Shown piece by piece: positions 51,832 through 63,105 of a DNA stretch of 64,000 bases (positions within the stretch are counted from its first letter, which is position 1; each line of letters begins with the position of its first letter). The DNA is taken from assembly GCF_034702125.1 (NCBI RefSeq), contig NC_085857.1:50125844-50189843 (forward strand), written 5' to 3'. The position numbers and the translations under genes are program-made. Below the pieces are notes generated by a model, which worked only from the letters and a program-made list of their open reading frames with translations, had not been told where the DNA came from and searched no databases. The DNA is from Engraulis encrasicolus. Its lineage: Eukaryota; Chordata; Actinopteri; Clupeiformes; Engraulidae.

Positions 51832-51909
51832 AGATAGATGCTCTTCTGCACTTCATATGACATTCTTACCAGTAACAAGGTAGAGAACGACTTTGATGGA
51901 GGACGCCAT
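44913..51909 (-). CDS. Gene 2 inverted copy: CD300/CMRF35-like receptor (complete, 326 aa)
   Basis: Minus-strand exons: 51870-51909, 50621-50944, 50360-50431, 49493-49585, 47252-47323, 46604-46705, 45588-45652, 44913-45125 (981 nt, frame kept). All splice sites are intact. The Ig exon differs from arm A at nine sites by eye, five of them amino-acid changes (A40G, T56K, K60N, S67T, F77S). The second stalk exon is 9 nt longer, and the tail has four tyrosine units (YQRL, YHSM, YHSL, YQNL) against three in arm A. The leader is [13 protein letters not shown]. Cys and TM features are as in gene 2. It is either an allele or a recent paralogue. Poly(A) signal at 44689-44694 on the minus strand. Confidence 0.87.
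46136..46208. repeat. (CAAT)n microsatellite
   Basis: Partner of the (TTGA)n at 8852-8948. Confidence 0.95.
46331..46573. mobile_element. Palindromic retroinsertion with 11-bp target duplication, block B only
   Basis: ATGTAGGTGTG occurs at 46320-46330 and 46574-46584; arm A has one copy and no insert. From 46391 to 46573 the insert is a nearly perfect palindrome of about 2 x 91 bp whose centre holds TTGCACTTGAG and its reverse complement. Confidence 0.85.
46752..47100. mobile_element. MITE family 1, inverted-arm copy
   Basis: Same intron position as 8211-8562 in arm A, with point differences. Confidence 0.75.
47387..48519. mobile_element. Harbinger-like repeat, two tandem units, block B only
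   Basis: Flanked by TTA (47384-47386, 48520-48522); arm A has one TTA at the empty site. Each unit starts TTATATGGTGTGACG or TTATATGGTTGTGACG and ends with a palindromic block: CGGGTTAACTTTCGGCGAG mirrored by CTCGCCGAACGTTAACCC, with an inner hairpin GAATAGCAGCAC/GTGCTGCTATTC. The second unit has an inner duplication (48070-48190). Confidence 0.75.
49240..49420. repeat. (CA)n / (CGCA)n microsatellite
   Basis: CA repeats with CG interruptions in the intron after stalk exon 49493-49585 (minus strand). Confidence 0.95.
49598..49705. repeat. (CA)n microsatellite
   Basis: Next to the acceptor side of the stalk exon at 49493-49585. Confidence 0.95.
49856..50336. mobile_element. Third copy of the Harbinger-like repeat, block B only
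   Basis: One unit of the same family as 47387-48519, inserted in the AT-rich pentamer array of intron 3 of the inverted gene 2. It lies about 25 bp from the donor of exon 50360-50431. Confidence 0.75.
50432..50500. repeat. (GA)n forming the acceptor of inverted gene 2 exon 3
   Basis: Partner of 6740-6852; no LINE is present here. Confidence 0.95.
50963..51035. repeat. (GA)n before the inverted gene 2 Ig exon
   Basis: CT on the minus strand, ending about 18 bp before the acceptor, as in arm A. Confidence 0.97.
51748..51830. repeat. (GA)n after the inverted gene 2 leader exon
   Basis: Partner of 4254-4332. Confidence 0.97.
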
Positions 51910-52126
51910 GACATTAGGAACCACCCTGTTTATGAAGTTATATCAGAAATGACAGACGCGCGCGCACACACACAGAAAGACAGAGAGAGAGAGAGAGAAA
52001 GAGAGAGAGAGTCAAACCCACACGCTTCCATACTGGATGAAACCATGTTAACAACCGTATTAGTTTAAGCTTATCTGGAGCCTTATCACTATATCATAAT
52101 CAGATGTCTGCTTTTGTCTTGCGTAC

Positions 52127-52262
52127 CTGATCGTCTGCCAGTTTTGCCGTCCTTGTTGTCCACTAGACCCTCTAGCCTGACTGCTCTGGGCTTCACCTTT
52201 TGTCTGACCTAATATGTTCTCTCTGCAGTTGAAAAAAAACATAGTGGAGGAAGTTGACCTTT
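52127..52262 (-). promoter_or_regulatory. Inverted copy of gene 2 promoter and leader exon
   Basis: Donor ACGATCAG|GTACG at 52127 (minus). The GAGGAAGT site is kept (GGAGGAAGTTGACC near 52246). Confidence 0.5.
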
Positions 52263-52269
52263 GCCATGC

Positions 52270-52328
52270 TCATATGCACACGCACGCATACACACGCACG
52301 CACACACACACACGCACGCGCACACACA

Positions 52329-52416
<88 letters not shown>
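52270..52416. repeat. (CA)n microsatellite
   Basis: Interrupted by CGCA units; partner of 3590-3735. Confidence 0.97.
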
Positions 52417-52417
<1 letters not shown>

Positions 52418-52499
52418 CAACCTTTCCCTTGCTCGAGCTACTTTTTGCATGGGTTATTTCTGGAACTGGCCACGCTTAGTGCTTCACTAATGACTCAAG

Positions 52500-53255
52500 C
52501 AGGTTTCGACATCTCTCTCGTCTTTATTAACTAATTTGAATTACATAAAGACTTGGTTTGAACAAAACAGTAGAATTGTAATATTATAATGTGCTCATGT
52601 ACAGAGTAACAATATCTACAGTCCTGGATTACGCTCCACTTAATTTATGTTGCTGACATGGGCAGATGTTTGTGGCAGAAGGTGACCATCAGGTATTTTT
52701 CAACTTGTCATCAATATCTTCATTTAAATATAGGAATACATATGTGAAAAATTCATCTTCATCTTCATCGTCATCATCAACAACAAAAACAACACATTCG
52801 CTGTCATCATCATCACCCTCCTCATCTTCATCTTTAAAGTATATAAAGACTTTTCAGGGGTGAAAAAATCATCACATAATTCCTCCTCCCCATCCTCCTC
52901 ACCATCTGCACAAAACGGGTATATTACTTACTTAGATTATTGTGATTATTGAAAGAAAAAAACACAACTTTTTCAAAATGATTAACAATGATTAATTATT
53001 ACAAAGTGTTCCTGACAGTGTTAGTCGTAAAAAGAAAACCCAGAATATCAGGTATACAAGAATGCTGACAACTACACATTTAAAAATACTTTCCCGATTT
53101 ACAGAAGAAAGATGCATTTTCCAGATAACAAGATAGCTAAGCCCCCTTAATAATATACAGGACTGAATATTAAATATTACAGAATGTAGGACTTGCTGGG
53201 GCAAGCCCACTTACAGTAAGCAAAAAGCAATAAACAGGATTTAGAGATTACAGTA
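52500..53255 (-). other. Inverted copy of gene 1 3' UTR
   Basis: Carries the minus-strand poly(A) signal near 52522, the trinucleotide-rich stretch, and sequence up to about 50 bp after the gene 1 stop, where the gap begins. The coding exons of this copy are not in the window. Confidence 0.7.
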
Positions 53256-53355
53256 NNNNNNNNNNNNNNNNNNNNNNNNNNNNNNNNNNNNNNNNNNNNN
53301 NNNNNNNNNNNNNNNNNNNNNNNNNNNNNNNNNNNNNNNNNNNNNNNNNNNNNNN
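53256..53355. other. Assembly gap (100 N)
   Basis: Exactly 100 N, the usual size for a gap of unknown length, between block B and block C. Confidence 1.
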
Positions 53356-54900
53356 AAATTAAAAGTACATTTCCCGCTTGGCTGGCAGCAGCCATTTTGG
53401 GATATAGGGCTCTACAAAAATTTCCCCACATTGTTGTGAGGGGCCACCCCGGCTCATTTTGTTATTTAACCTTTATAGATGACAAATCCAGTGAGAAACG
53501 AACCTTTCCTCTCCACGGTCACGGAACTTCTATAAATGACCCAACTACATAGCTCCAATTTTAAAGCAGCTAAGTCAATGAAATGAGCCCAGGTGCACTG
53601 AATCCATAATGCCCTGTGTACATCGAAGGCGAACTAAGCGACCTGCGCGGCGGAAGTCATTGTTTCTCTATGGAGGGAAGGCGAATAAAGCTACCAGAGC
53701 GAATTCGGCCGGAGCGAAGCTTCTTTAATCTTGAGCGACCTGGGCGAATTTTGACGATTAAACTCAAGCTAATCTTAAGCGAATTCGCTATGACGCGGTT
53801 CGGCGAAAACCAATTGGAACGTTCATATCGAGGAATGTCCCAGGCTGTCAAGACAGAGCCGTTATGTGATTAGCTGAATCAAACATGTCAGTTTCAGGCG
53901 TCCAGAGCGAATAAAACTAATTCATGGCGAAACTTCTTCAACCACCCCAGCTACCTGGGTCGCGTTGGTAGCGCTTGATGTACACGGGGCATAATGCTGA
54001 AGAGTTGTCTGCCATATTTGGTTAGTAAAAGTTGAATATATTGCAATCTGTTCAATCACAAGTTCAAGCATACTACATTACACTCCTTGGTATGGAACTG
54101 TACAGCAGGCACTGATTCCGTATCATCCACAAATCCTTGTCGCCACTTCTGAAATGAATTCACAGTCTCAATGTCCGAGAAACACCACTGCTTTCGATGC
54201 TCTGTGTGAAGCCGACATGTTGACCTTCTTTCACCATTGTGTCTTGGAGATGACGTTTACAATCCACCTGTGATTCTTTTCACTGCATGGACACCAAAGC
54301 CTATGCAGAGACCACACCATCTTCACTTCAGAACATGAGTTCAAAAAGCACTGCCACCACACCAGTTTAAGAGGAAGGTGCAAGAACACCTTTGAATATT
54401 CTCTCTCTCTTTCCATGTCTCTTCTTTCCTCTATTCGATCAGAAATTCTGTGAAAGCATTGGAGAGCATGGTGAATGTTCAATTAGGTGCAGTTAACCCA
54501 TTTTGTCCTAAGCCCTTTTTGGGAAAGGGTCTCCTCTTCCTATTAAATCCTAAATATCTCAGCCTCTGAAGCACATACAAACATGAAATTAGTTACGTTT
54601 AAAAGCCTAGACCCTCCTCTTGCATTATAATATGTTAATTCAGCTCTAACATACCCACATATTTAATAAAACAGCTAAAATCTTAAAATCCTGAATGCAG
54701 CGTATATGTGTCTCCAGGACACAATGGGTTAATGGAGAGGGTAATTCAGAGGATACTATTGGGTCATTCCACGCCAAATCAACAAGAGCCCAAGCACTTA
54801 GGTCTCAAAAAATTCTGAAAATATTACCAAGTGTACCCGTGGTACTTAAGAGAAACACTGTAGATTTATTTGAATGTAAGATGTATACTCTCCGTGTTAC
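53356..54900 (+). repeat. Direct copy of 27630-29167
   Basis: Holds the right end of the first foldback element (to 53542), the Harbinger-like MITE (53610-53991, TAA on both sides), the non-coding flank and the start of the second foldback element, in the same order and orientation as in block A. Differences are single bases and small indels. Confidence 0.93.
53610..53991. mobile_element. Harbinger-like MITE (block C copy)
   Basis: Ends TGCCCTGTGTACATC and GATGTACACGGGGCA, flanked by TAA (53607-53609, 53992-53994). Confidence 0.75.
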
Positions 54901-57548
54901 AGCCAATTTTACTGGGGGAGGGGGGTGCACATTTTGTTCACACTCTTTTTTTTGTGAAAGTTCACAAGCCCGTAGCTCAATAACTAAACCATGTAGGAAG
55001 CTCAAATTTGGCATGCTGGTACATAGATAGGAATAATTTGTTGCTAAACTGTCAGTTTTGGTCTGTATGATCCTGCATCGTCATAGCATTCCCTCAAAGA
55101 TGATACAAATTGTACTGGAGTTTTTTGCTGCGCTCTGTTTAGGCCTTCAGAAGACATATTTGTGCCCAACATAGCCTCTTGATTTTTTCCCCTTGTAGAG
55201 ACAAGTAGGAACACTCTCATAAAAAGCTATAAATAGAAAGGAAACCCCATCAGTGTTTGACCAGAAGACCTCACAAGTCTGACAAATCATTTTGGGTGTC
55301 ATTTTCAGAGCTCCAGAACCCCTTGTGGGATTGTCCACAGATTTTTATTTTATTTTTTTCTTCATTCTCCATGAAGTCTTCTTTTTAAAAATGCCAATGA
55401 GACTTGTCTTATGTGATGTTTTCTTTTTTAATTTCCACCCTGAACATGGGCAAAATGCAAAAAGAGAGCAACATGATTTCGATAACATTTAATGTAAATA
55501 CTAAATAATCAAATGCAAATTTTGCCCGGACATGATCACCCGAGAGTCCCTGTGCAGGGGTGCAGGTATCCCTTTCAATTTCAATGATTTCAGGAGCGTT
55601 CAATGTGGGAGCAGGTGGGTCATTCCAGCTGGAATCAGCAAATGGTCCCCACTCGACCCCCTCGGATTTGCTTGAAAAAATATATGTGATGGCTTCAACA
55701 TCCAATAGAACATATCCACCATTGCAGATTTCAGCTGTGCATACTTTTTCCACAAAAAATCTATAAATAAGGACACCCCCTCCCCCTGATTTGGCGTCAC
55801 TGCCCGAGTGACCATATTCAGACTTAATTATCTCCAAAACTATTTGTGGTAGGTCCATTATTTTTTCAGGGCTAAGAGTCGACCTGATGAGCATACATCA
55901 CAATTTGCAGCACTGTATGTCAAATTACACCTTAATACTGGCCCTCTACTTTTCTTTGAAATTAAAATTGCAAGGGTTTTCAGATGTCCATAAAAAACTC
56001 AAATTTCAACATTCAAGGTTCATCCTTGGTACATGGTCAGATATGTGCCATGACTTTCACATCACATCATATTTGATATAAGGGTCCAATGGTTGTTGAG
56101 ATGCAGATGTCCAAAGCTGGGACAAACTAATTAACATCATTGTTTGGAGCAATATTTCCAAACTATGACACCAGTTCTGAACTTGCTGTTTGGTGTCTCT
56201 GAAAGATAATATTATTATTTATAACATATCTAAAATTTGGGATGGTGTTTTGCCCCATTATTTTTATAATGAATTTTAAAAACTCATTCCTGTGTGACAT
56301 GCAGGTGTACCTTAGGAGCCCTGTTACCTTAGAAAAAAATTGGGTTTACTACACCTAAAATGAATAGCCAAGTCAGTGTACACTAAAACCTAAAATCTCT
56401 GATACCAAATAGGTGATTTTATACTTGTTCAACTCAGTATTTCAGTATATCTGACTTAACCCTCAATTCCATCCTAAGAAGGTGGCCAATCCCCTTGATT
56501 TTTGTGTTCCATTTTCACACAAAGATGGCGGCTCACGGAGCCAATGGCATAGTTCCAAAATAGTTCCAGGAAGTCAGCATCAAGGGAAGGAAACAAAACA
56601 CCATTGTTTGGAGCAATATTTCCAATATATGACAGCGGTTGTGAACTTGCTGTTTGTTGTTTCTCGAAGAGGATATTCTTATTAACAACATATCTAAAAA
56701 TTGGGATGGTGTTTTGCCCCTTTATTTGTATAATGCCTTTTCAAATCGCAATGCAGTGTGGCATGCATCCCTCAAATCCATCCAAAGTGGCGTCATGAAA
56801 AAAAACCCCACCATTTTTTAGAGCAATACCTCCAAAGTATGACACCAGCTGTGAACTTGTTTTTTGTAGTGTCCTGTAAGAGGATATTTTTATTAACAAC
56901 ATAGCAAAAAAATAGAATGGTGTTTTGCCTCATTCCTTTTAATGATCGTAAAGCGCATTGCGGTGTGACATAAGCCTGTGATCAAATAGTGCAGAGGGAA
57001 GCGGAAGTGGTGAATTGTTCTGGGCCAAGGACATGGGGGAATCAAGATTGGGTACTCATGACATTGCATGTATTGGGAAGGGGTCTCTTCAGACGACTTT
57101 ATCCCGGGCCCAGGCAAAGCTGTTTGTTCAGCTCAGTATTTCTATATCTATTTTTTTCAGGGATTCTGGCCTCATCTTTTTAAGTGTACTATCGGCCAGA
57201 TGATCAAGTGACTACGCAACATGTTCTCACTGGCGCTACGTTAGCAATACATTCAAGATGATTGAGAGAAGTACCATTTTGAGAGAAGTCATAAAAAAAC
57301 AACCTGTGGAAATAAAACAAGGTGTTGATATGATTTCCTTGATGCAACCTTGACTTCCTTGATGGTGATTTAATATTTGAAAAAAAAAAATTAAATGTAT
57401 TTAACAAGTCAGGAACTTTCAATGCTCTGGCCTGTGACAAATGATTTTATACACACTTAACTTTCAATCACTAGCTGATTCTTATGAGTTGACTTTATAA
57501 GGTAGCTTGCCATTATCATTGATGGTGCATTAGGTATCTGCACTCGTA

Positions 57549-57983
57549 TTGTTGTGTGCAACCATCCGTCATTGGCAATTCAATGAGGAACATCTGAATG
57601 AAACTTTGAATGAAACTTTGTTGTCATTGTACAGGTACAAAGATATTGGTACCTTGAAGGGCACTGACTACATAGGTATTGATTTCAGTAAGGATACCAT
57701 CACCATGCTCATGGCACTTCGGTCAGGGGAGGATGATGGGGGGCGGGAAGTTCTACAATCAGGATACCTCTTTACAAACTCTGTCCTCCTATGTGTCATC
57801 TCTAATCAACTTTTACTTTCCTATGCGACCATAAAACAGTCCCACCCCCGCCAACAGTCACCAGGACAGAGCTACCCTGACCGTAGAACTGTGCCCCGCC
57901 CCCAATCCACCACCATATCTGAACGCTTTTGCATGCTGCAAAGCTTCCTTTCGGCTTCCATCATCTCACCTGGATCAATGTGA
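57549..57983 (+). CDS. Unrecognised open frame inside the foldback element
   Basis: 144 codons in the unique centre of the foldback element. I do not recognise the product. It starts MLCATIRHWQFNEEH and has a Ser/Pro/Gln-rich C-terminal half; no transposase or other motif is seen. It could be a remnant of a transposon gene or chance. Confidence 0.2.
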   Translation: MLCATIRHWQFNEEHLNETLNETLLSLYRYKDIGTLKGTDYIGIDFSKDTITMLMALRSGEDDGGREVLQSGYLFTNSVLLCVISNQLLLSYATIKQSHPRQQSPGQSYPDRRTVPRPQSTTISERFCMLQSFLSASIISPGSM

Positions 57984-58439
57984 TGATGAACTTTACAAGT
58001 AATAAACATTGTCTACAAGTAACCAAACCATGATTATTGTAATCACTGCTGCTTACCTGCAATCCACTTGTCAGCGTTGCAGCCGTATAATATAATAATG
58101 ATGAAAGCAGCTGAATTAGATCGCAACAATGTGACAAGAACCACATGGTTGTCTGGTGCCAATATGAACTTCTGTGCCTTCAATATTCACCTGATATTGA
58201 ATACTGCATGCAAGCAAACTCTTCTAACTAAAACTCCAGGACCATGCTGTCAAAATAGTCTGAGGGAATTTCTAGCCAGTATGAATTAAGTTATTTTGCA
58301 ATACAGCTGATAACTTAACGAGTAAGACGCAAGCTTCATAGCAAATATAAAGTTACATGTGCTGATTGAAAGACTAGTTAGGATGGGAGTCCTTGTTGCA
58401 AACAAGAGTGCTACAATTCTTTAATCCTCTCCTATTTCA

Positions 58440-58530
58440 TCACTTTATTCCAAGACTACTACTACCGCTACCACTACCACTACTACTACTACTACTACTA
58501 CTAAAATGATGATGATGATGATTATTATGA
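58440..58530. repeat. (TAC)n / (GAT)n trinucleotide repeats
   Basis: Short CTA/TAC and GAT arrays at the centre of the foldback element. Confidence 0.85.
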
Positions 58531-60266
58531 TTTTACAATTAAAATAATTAATGTCTATCAAAGCCATGTGCAATGTGCTATTCTTGCTGTGTGGTATCAA
58601 TCAATTCATTTACACGTGTTATGGTTTCCCTAGAATTTGCTTTGTCATTCACAGGGTAGCCATCTTGTTTTCACTATTAAGGTGACATCAGAGCCATGGA
58701 TTTGAGAGTTGCGACAAGTCGGTTGGTGACATGGTCCTCATAGCTTCAAGTAATTGTAGCCAATTGAGATTTTGAAGTCCGTTATAAAAAGAATGAGGCA
58801 AAACACCATCCCAATTTTTTTATATGTTGTTAAAAAAACATCCTCTTTCAGAAACACCAAACAGAAAGTTCCTAACTAGTGTCATAGATTGGAAATATTG
58901 CTCCACAGTGGTGCAAATTATTTTTTCCCCATCTTTGGACCTCTGTATCTCAACAACCATTGGAGCCTTTTGTTAGATATACTATGATGTGAAAGTCATG
59001 GTACATATCAGACCATTTACCAAGGATGAACCTTACATGTAGAACTTTGAGGTTTTTACAGACATTTGGAAACCCTAGAACATATGATATCTACAAAAAG
59101 TAGAGGCACATTATTACGGTGTGATTTTACTTACAGTGCTGTAATATATGATATTCAGGTCTGGGACTCTTAGCCCTGAAAATATAATATATCTGACACA
59201 AATAGTTCTGGAGATAATTGAGTCTGAACATGGTCACTCATGCAATGTCGCTAAAACAAGCGTAGGGGGTGTACTTATTTACTTATTTATTTATTTTACT
59301 TATTTTTTGTGCCAAAAGTATCCAGAGCTGAGTTCTGATATTGTGGATGATCTACTGGATGTTTAAGCCATGACATACATTTTTTTCAGGCAAATCCGAG
59401 GGGGTCGAGTAGGAGATTTTTCAGAAATTTGCTGATTCCAGCTGGAATGACCCAGGTTCGCACACCAAAAGAGACAGTAGGTCAGGCACAAAGAGTCATG
59501 TTGTTACTTTTTTTGACCAGCAGATGGCAGCGGAAGAAACGCATAGAAAACATATTGCTCTCAATGTGCATGTTGCCCATGTTCAGGTTGGAAATTATAA
59601 AAGAAAACATCACATAAGACAAGTCTCATTGGCATTTTTAAAAAGAAGAATTCATGGAGAATGAAGAAAAAAATAAAATAAAAATCTGTGGACAATCCCA
59701 CAAGGGGTTCTGGAGCTCCGAAAATGACACCCAAAATGATTTGTCAGACTTGTGAGGTCTTCTGGTCAAACACTGATGGGGTTTCCTTTCTATTTATAGC
59801 TTTTTATGAGAGTGTTCCCACTTGTCTCTACAAGGGGAAAACATCAAGAGGCTATGTTGGGCACAAATATGTCTTCTGAAGGCCTAAACAGAGCACAGCC
59901 AAAAACTCCAGTACAATTTGTATCATCTTTGAGGGAATGCTATGACGATGCAGGATCATACAGACCAAAACTGACAATTTAGCAACAAACTATTCCTATC
60001 CATGTACCAGCATGCCAAATGTGAGCTTCCTACATGGTTTAGTTATTGAGCTACGGGCTTGTGAACTTTGACAAAAAAAAAGAGTGTGAACAAAATGGGC
60101 ACCCCCCTCCCCCAGTAAAATTGGCTGTAACACAGAGAGTATACATCTTTCATTCAAATAAATTTGCAGTGTTTCTCTTAAGTACCACGGGTACACTTGG
60201 TAATATTTTCAGAATTTTTTGAGACCTAAGTGCGCGGTCTCTTGTTGATTTGGCGTGGAATGACCC

Positions 60267-60584
60267 TACTGACAGTTACTCTTCTGCTGCCTGTAGACCA
60301 GATATAACCTATGCATGACCCAGGTAGCTGAGTATTCTAAGTATTATAAGTTTTGCAATGAATTCGTTTTGGTCACTTCCCTCCTGGCAAACTCGCTTTG
60401 GTCATTTTAGTTTCTGACCCTCCATAGACAAACAATGACTTCCGTCACTCACTTAGCGTGGGTCATATAAGAATCTCTGCTTCTGATCTACTATTGTATT
60501 TCCATTGTAATCTGTCTTTACTCAAATTACATCCACTGTAACAATTACCCTAATCTGTACTATTTGATATCTGCAACCCTGTAG
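60267..60584. other. Intron-like stretch before the gene 4 TM exon
   Basis: No stalk exon is seen. The last 45 bp (TATTTGATATCTGCAACCC, TGTAG) match the intron end before the gene 2 TM exon, which shows the TM exon is in its native context only from about 60540. Confidence 0.6.
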
Positions 60585-62313
60585 AATACTTTTTACTATA
60601 CCTGTGTGTGGTCCCGATTGCTGTGGGCCTGGTTGCTGTCCTTCTCTACTCTTGTGGTCTTTTCATATTGGTAAAGAAGAAACAAGGTAAGACACAGATA
60701 CAAGGCACACACACACACATGTCCACAATCTCAATCAAAATAATAGTATTTATGCAATTATGATGGTATGACCACAGCCATGGAATTCAGAGTTGTGACA
60801 AGCCTGGTACAAAACGTTGGTGATTCACATACATTCAAAAATCTCCAAAACAAGCAAAGATGAAGTTGAAATTAATTCCACGGTGCAGCCGTGGCCTAGT
60901 GGTTAGAGAGATGATCTTTCAATCTAGGGATTGCAGGTTTGAATCCCCCCATACATCTCCATCCATGGCTGAAGTGCCCTTGAGCAAGGCACCTAACCCC
61001 ACTTTGCTCCACACTACTGCAACCAATACCCTGACAAATAATGTAAGTCGCTTTGAAAAAAATGAAAGCATCAGCTAAGTGCAATGTAATGTAATGATTG
61101 CATTGGCCTTTGGTGGCTCTTATGGTAGGCCCGGAAACCTAGGTCCTATGCCGAACCTTCCCCCTTTTTCACGACACTATGCACTGAAGACCTGAGTGCA
61201 ATGTGTGCACTATGCACTAACCATCAGTGCACTGACACAATTGCACGATATGAGACACAGGGTAAAACATTTTGTTTGAAAACATTTGTTCTTGGTACAA
61301 TAGTGGCTGAACATTTGGATATTGCTGCACACATACACTATATGAAAAGAGTTCACGAATAATTAAATACTTATTTTTGTTTGTCTTTGCTAAATAGTGG
61401 AACAGCGTCCACCTACTAATCAGCCCAGAGGCACATTCAGAGCATTCACACATTCAAGACAGGTAAGACAGTGATTATCATTGAGACATTGAGATCGTTA
61501 TCATGGAAAAGTTTTTTTCTCTCTGTCATTCTTACACTTTACTTACTTTTGGAAGTCATGGGCAAAGGGTCAGGTCTGCAGGCTTTTAGCCCAAAGGTTG
61601 CCGGTTAGATTCTCTACCCACCATATTGGTAGGGGTAGTAATCCTCCATGACAGGTATCCTGATCATGGTCCCATAACACTTGTAGGGCACGAACACCTT
61701 TGTGTTGTATGCAGTGAGCACTGCGCGTTGACTCTGATGAAGGTCTGACTGACCGAAACGTCAGCTTTCACATTAAAACCTTGACTGTAATTGTAGCAGT
61801 GTTGCGCTTCTTCTATAACTATCAAATGATTTCCATTGAGATAGCTGCACCTGCAAACAAAGATTCAAGGTGTGCAGGCCACCTCCTCCACTGTACTTGA
61901 AGCACTAATGTTGTCTCACAATGACAAAGGGAGTTTCCCAGTAGGCTTTCACTACATAATAATGGTGCTTCTGAGAGGTGGCTAGTGGTGGTTAGAGCCA
62001 CCCTGAAATTATGCTAAGCCACCCCTTAGCATGTAGTTTAATAATGTCATTATTATGGAAAGTTGTTTATAGCCATTCCTTATTTGTAGTCATTCTCATG
62101 TATTACATCTCAGATATGTCCTTTGTTTATGACCCTTAGGAGACTGACTATGAAAATGACACCACAAAACTGAATACAGTCTACCAGAGCCTGAACCCCA
62201 ACACCATCCAGCCTGATGCAGTCTACCAGAGCCTGAACTCCAACACCATCCAGCCTGATGCAGTCTACCAAAGCCTGACGGTACATGCACACAGGGATGG
62301 CACGTTTCCTTAA
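60585..62313 (+). CDS. Gene 4, 3' part: TM, juxtamembrane and tail exons
   Basis: Exons 60585-60686 (TM, 102 nt as in gene 2), 61398-61462 (VEQRPPTNQPRG...) and 62140-62313. The TM segment [20 protein letters not shown] has no charge, then KKKQ. The tail is ETDYENDTTKLN, then TVYQSL (ITSM-like TxYxxL), AVYQSL and AVYQSL. After the third unit the frame enters a MITE and ends TVHAHRDGTFP with TAA at 62311-62313, so the last 11 residues and the stop come from the transposon. Leader, Ig and stalk exons are absent upstream; the only candidate leader is at 22147-22186. Possibly a pseudogene, or incomplete because of assembly. Confidence 0.75.
60884..61097 (+). mobile_element. tRNA-derived SINE
   Basis: A-box TGGCCTAGTGG at 60892-60902 and B-box GGTTTGAATCC at 60936-60946, then the body GCCCTTGAGCAAGGCACC and tail AAGTCGCTTTGAAAAAAATG, as in common fish tRNA SINEs. 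In the intron after the gene 4 TM exon. Confidence 0.85.
61553..61710 (+). mobile_element. Old SINE remnant in the gene 4 last intron
   Basis: Matches the SINE remnants in the same intron of genes 2 and 3 (AGCCCAAAGGTTGCCGGTT). Confidence 0.5.
61727..61765 (+). other. Stem-internal loop-stem motif (retroelement tail-like)
   Basis: GTTGAC ... GTCAGC form an outer stem, GGTC ... GACC an inner stem, with TCTGATGAA and GAAAC as internal loop sides. The same plan occurs at 46484-46523. Confidence 0.5.
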
Positions 62314-62485
62314 CGTCTCCGTGAGCAGTGCGAGTCCGAGAGGTTCGCGGGCTGCCTTTCACACTGCACAGTCAACGTCCACGTTCTATCCGCGGGCAGC
62401 AGCCATTCATTTTCAATGGGAGCCGCGCATTGAATGCGGACGTCCGCGCAGGAAAATAGACTCGAGTTCTATTTTCAAGGACCAA
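62278..62485. mobile_element. MITE family 1, truncated copy in the gene 4 tail exon
   Basis: ACGGTACATGCACACAGGGA aligns with the left end of the 8211-8562 element, and the match runs through CTATCCGCGGGCAGCA and GAGTTCTATTTTCAAG, then stops; the right TIR is missing. Confidence 0.8.
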
Positions 62486-62636
62486 CGTGAAAAGCCTTAA
62501 GTTAGTCTTTCCATTGACTAAAGAATGAAGTCATTTCTAGTCAGTTAGATACTACTACACACTAGATTATTGAATGTGGCCACTTTTTTCTCTCATTCAA
62601 TGTGTCTAGTAATATACTGTTGTCGTTGTGATGATA

Positions 62637-62671
<35 letters not shown>

Positions 62672-63105
62672 GATGAAGATGAAGATGATGAGGATGACTG
62701 TGATTTATGGAATTGAAAGAAGAAGAAGATGATGGTGAGGAGGAGTAGGAGGATGACCATGTTGATGGTGATGAGGATAATGACGATTGAATTTAAAGTG
62801 TGCCGCCTGCCCTGGGTAACAGGCCTTGATAACCCTTTGCTAGCTGCCCTCCCAAGACAGTGAGTCATTTTCAGGCAGCCAAGAGGGGGAGCTCTAATGA
62901 GATCGGGCTCAGGAACTGGAGAAATATTAAGTTACCTGGTGCTACTTTAAGTGTCAACTCCTGAATTTAAGATGTAAGATGGACCAGCTGGAGCATATTG
63001 TTGTTGTACATTGTTGCATTTAACATTGACATTTTTGCAGCTTTACAATTTTGGTCAAATCAAGTATTTTATTTACTTTACTATTTATTTAATATTTGAA
63101 ATAAA
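62314..63105 (+). other. 3' UTR of gene 4
   Basis: After the MITE come ATG/GAA trinucleotide repeats (62630-62700), the conserved GGGTAACAGGCCTTG block, and AATAAA at 63100-63105. Confidence 0.6.

Larger units (their letters stand above)
54761..60266. mobile_element. 5.5-kb foldback element with long inverted arms
   Basis: Starts GGGTCATTCCACGCCAAATC and ends with its reverse complement at 60266. Arms of roughly 1.5-2 kb (54761-56950 against 58780-60266) are inverted copies broken by indels. TACT lies next to the right end and next to the left end of the block A copy (29019-29022), a possible 4-bp target duplication. Both arms hold related non-host-like frames (55894-55409 minus; 59148-59617 plus). 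The centre (57000-58780) has one open frame. Class not assigned. Confidence 0.7.

Noticed and set aside
55409..55894. 161-codon minus-strand frame as a host gene
   Set aside because: It lies in a foldback arm and has a broken partner in the other arm; no known domain is seen.
61727..61765. Hammerhead ribozyme (CTGATGA ... GAAAC core)
   Set aside because: An extra A breaks the stem II junction, and the strands before and after the core pair with each other, which is not the hammerhead strand order.
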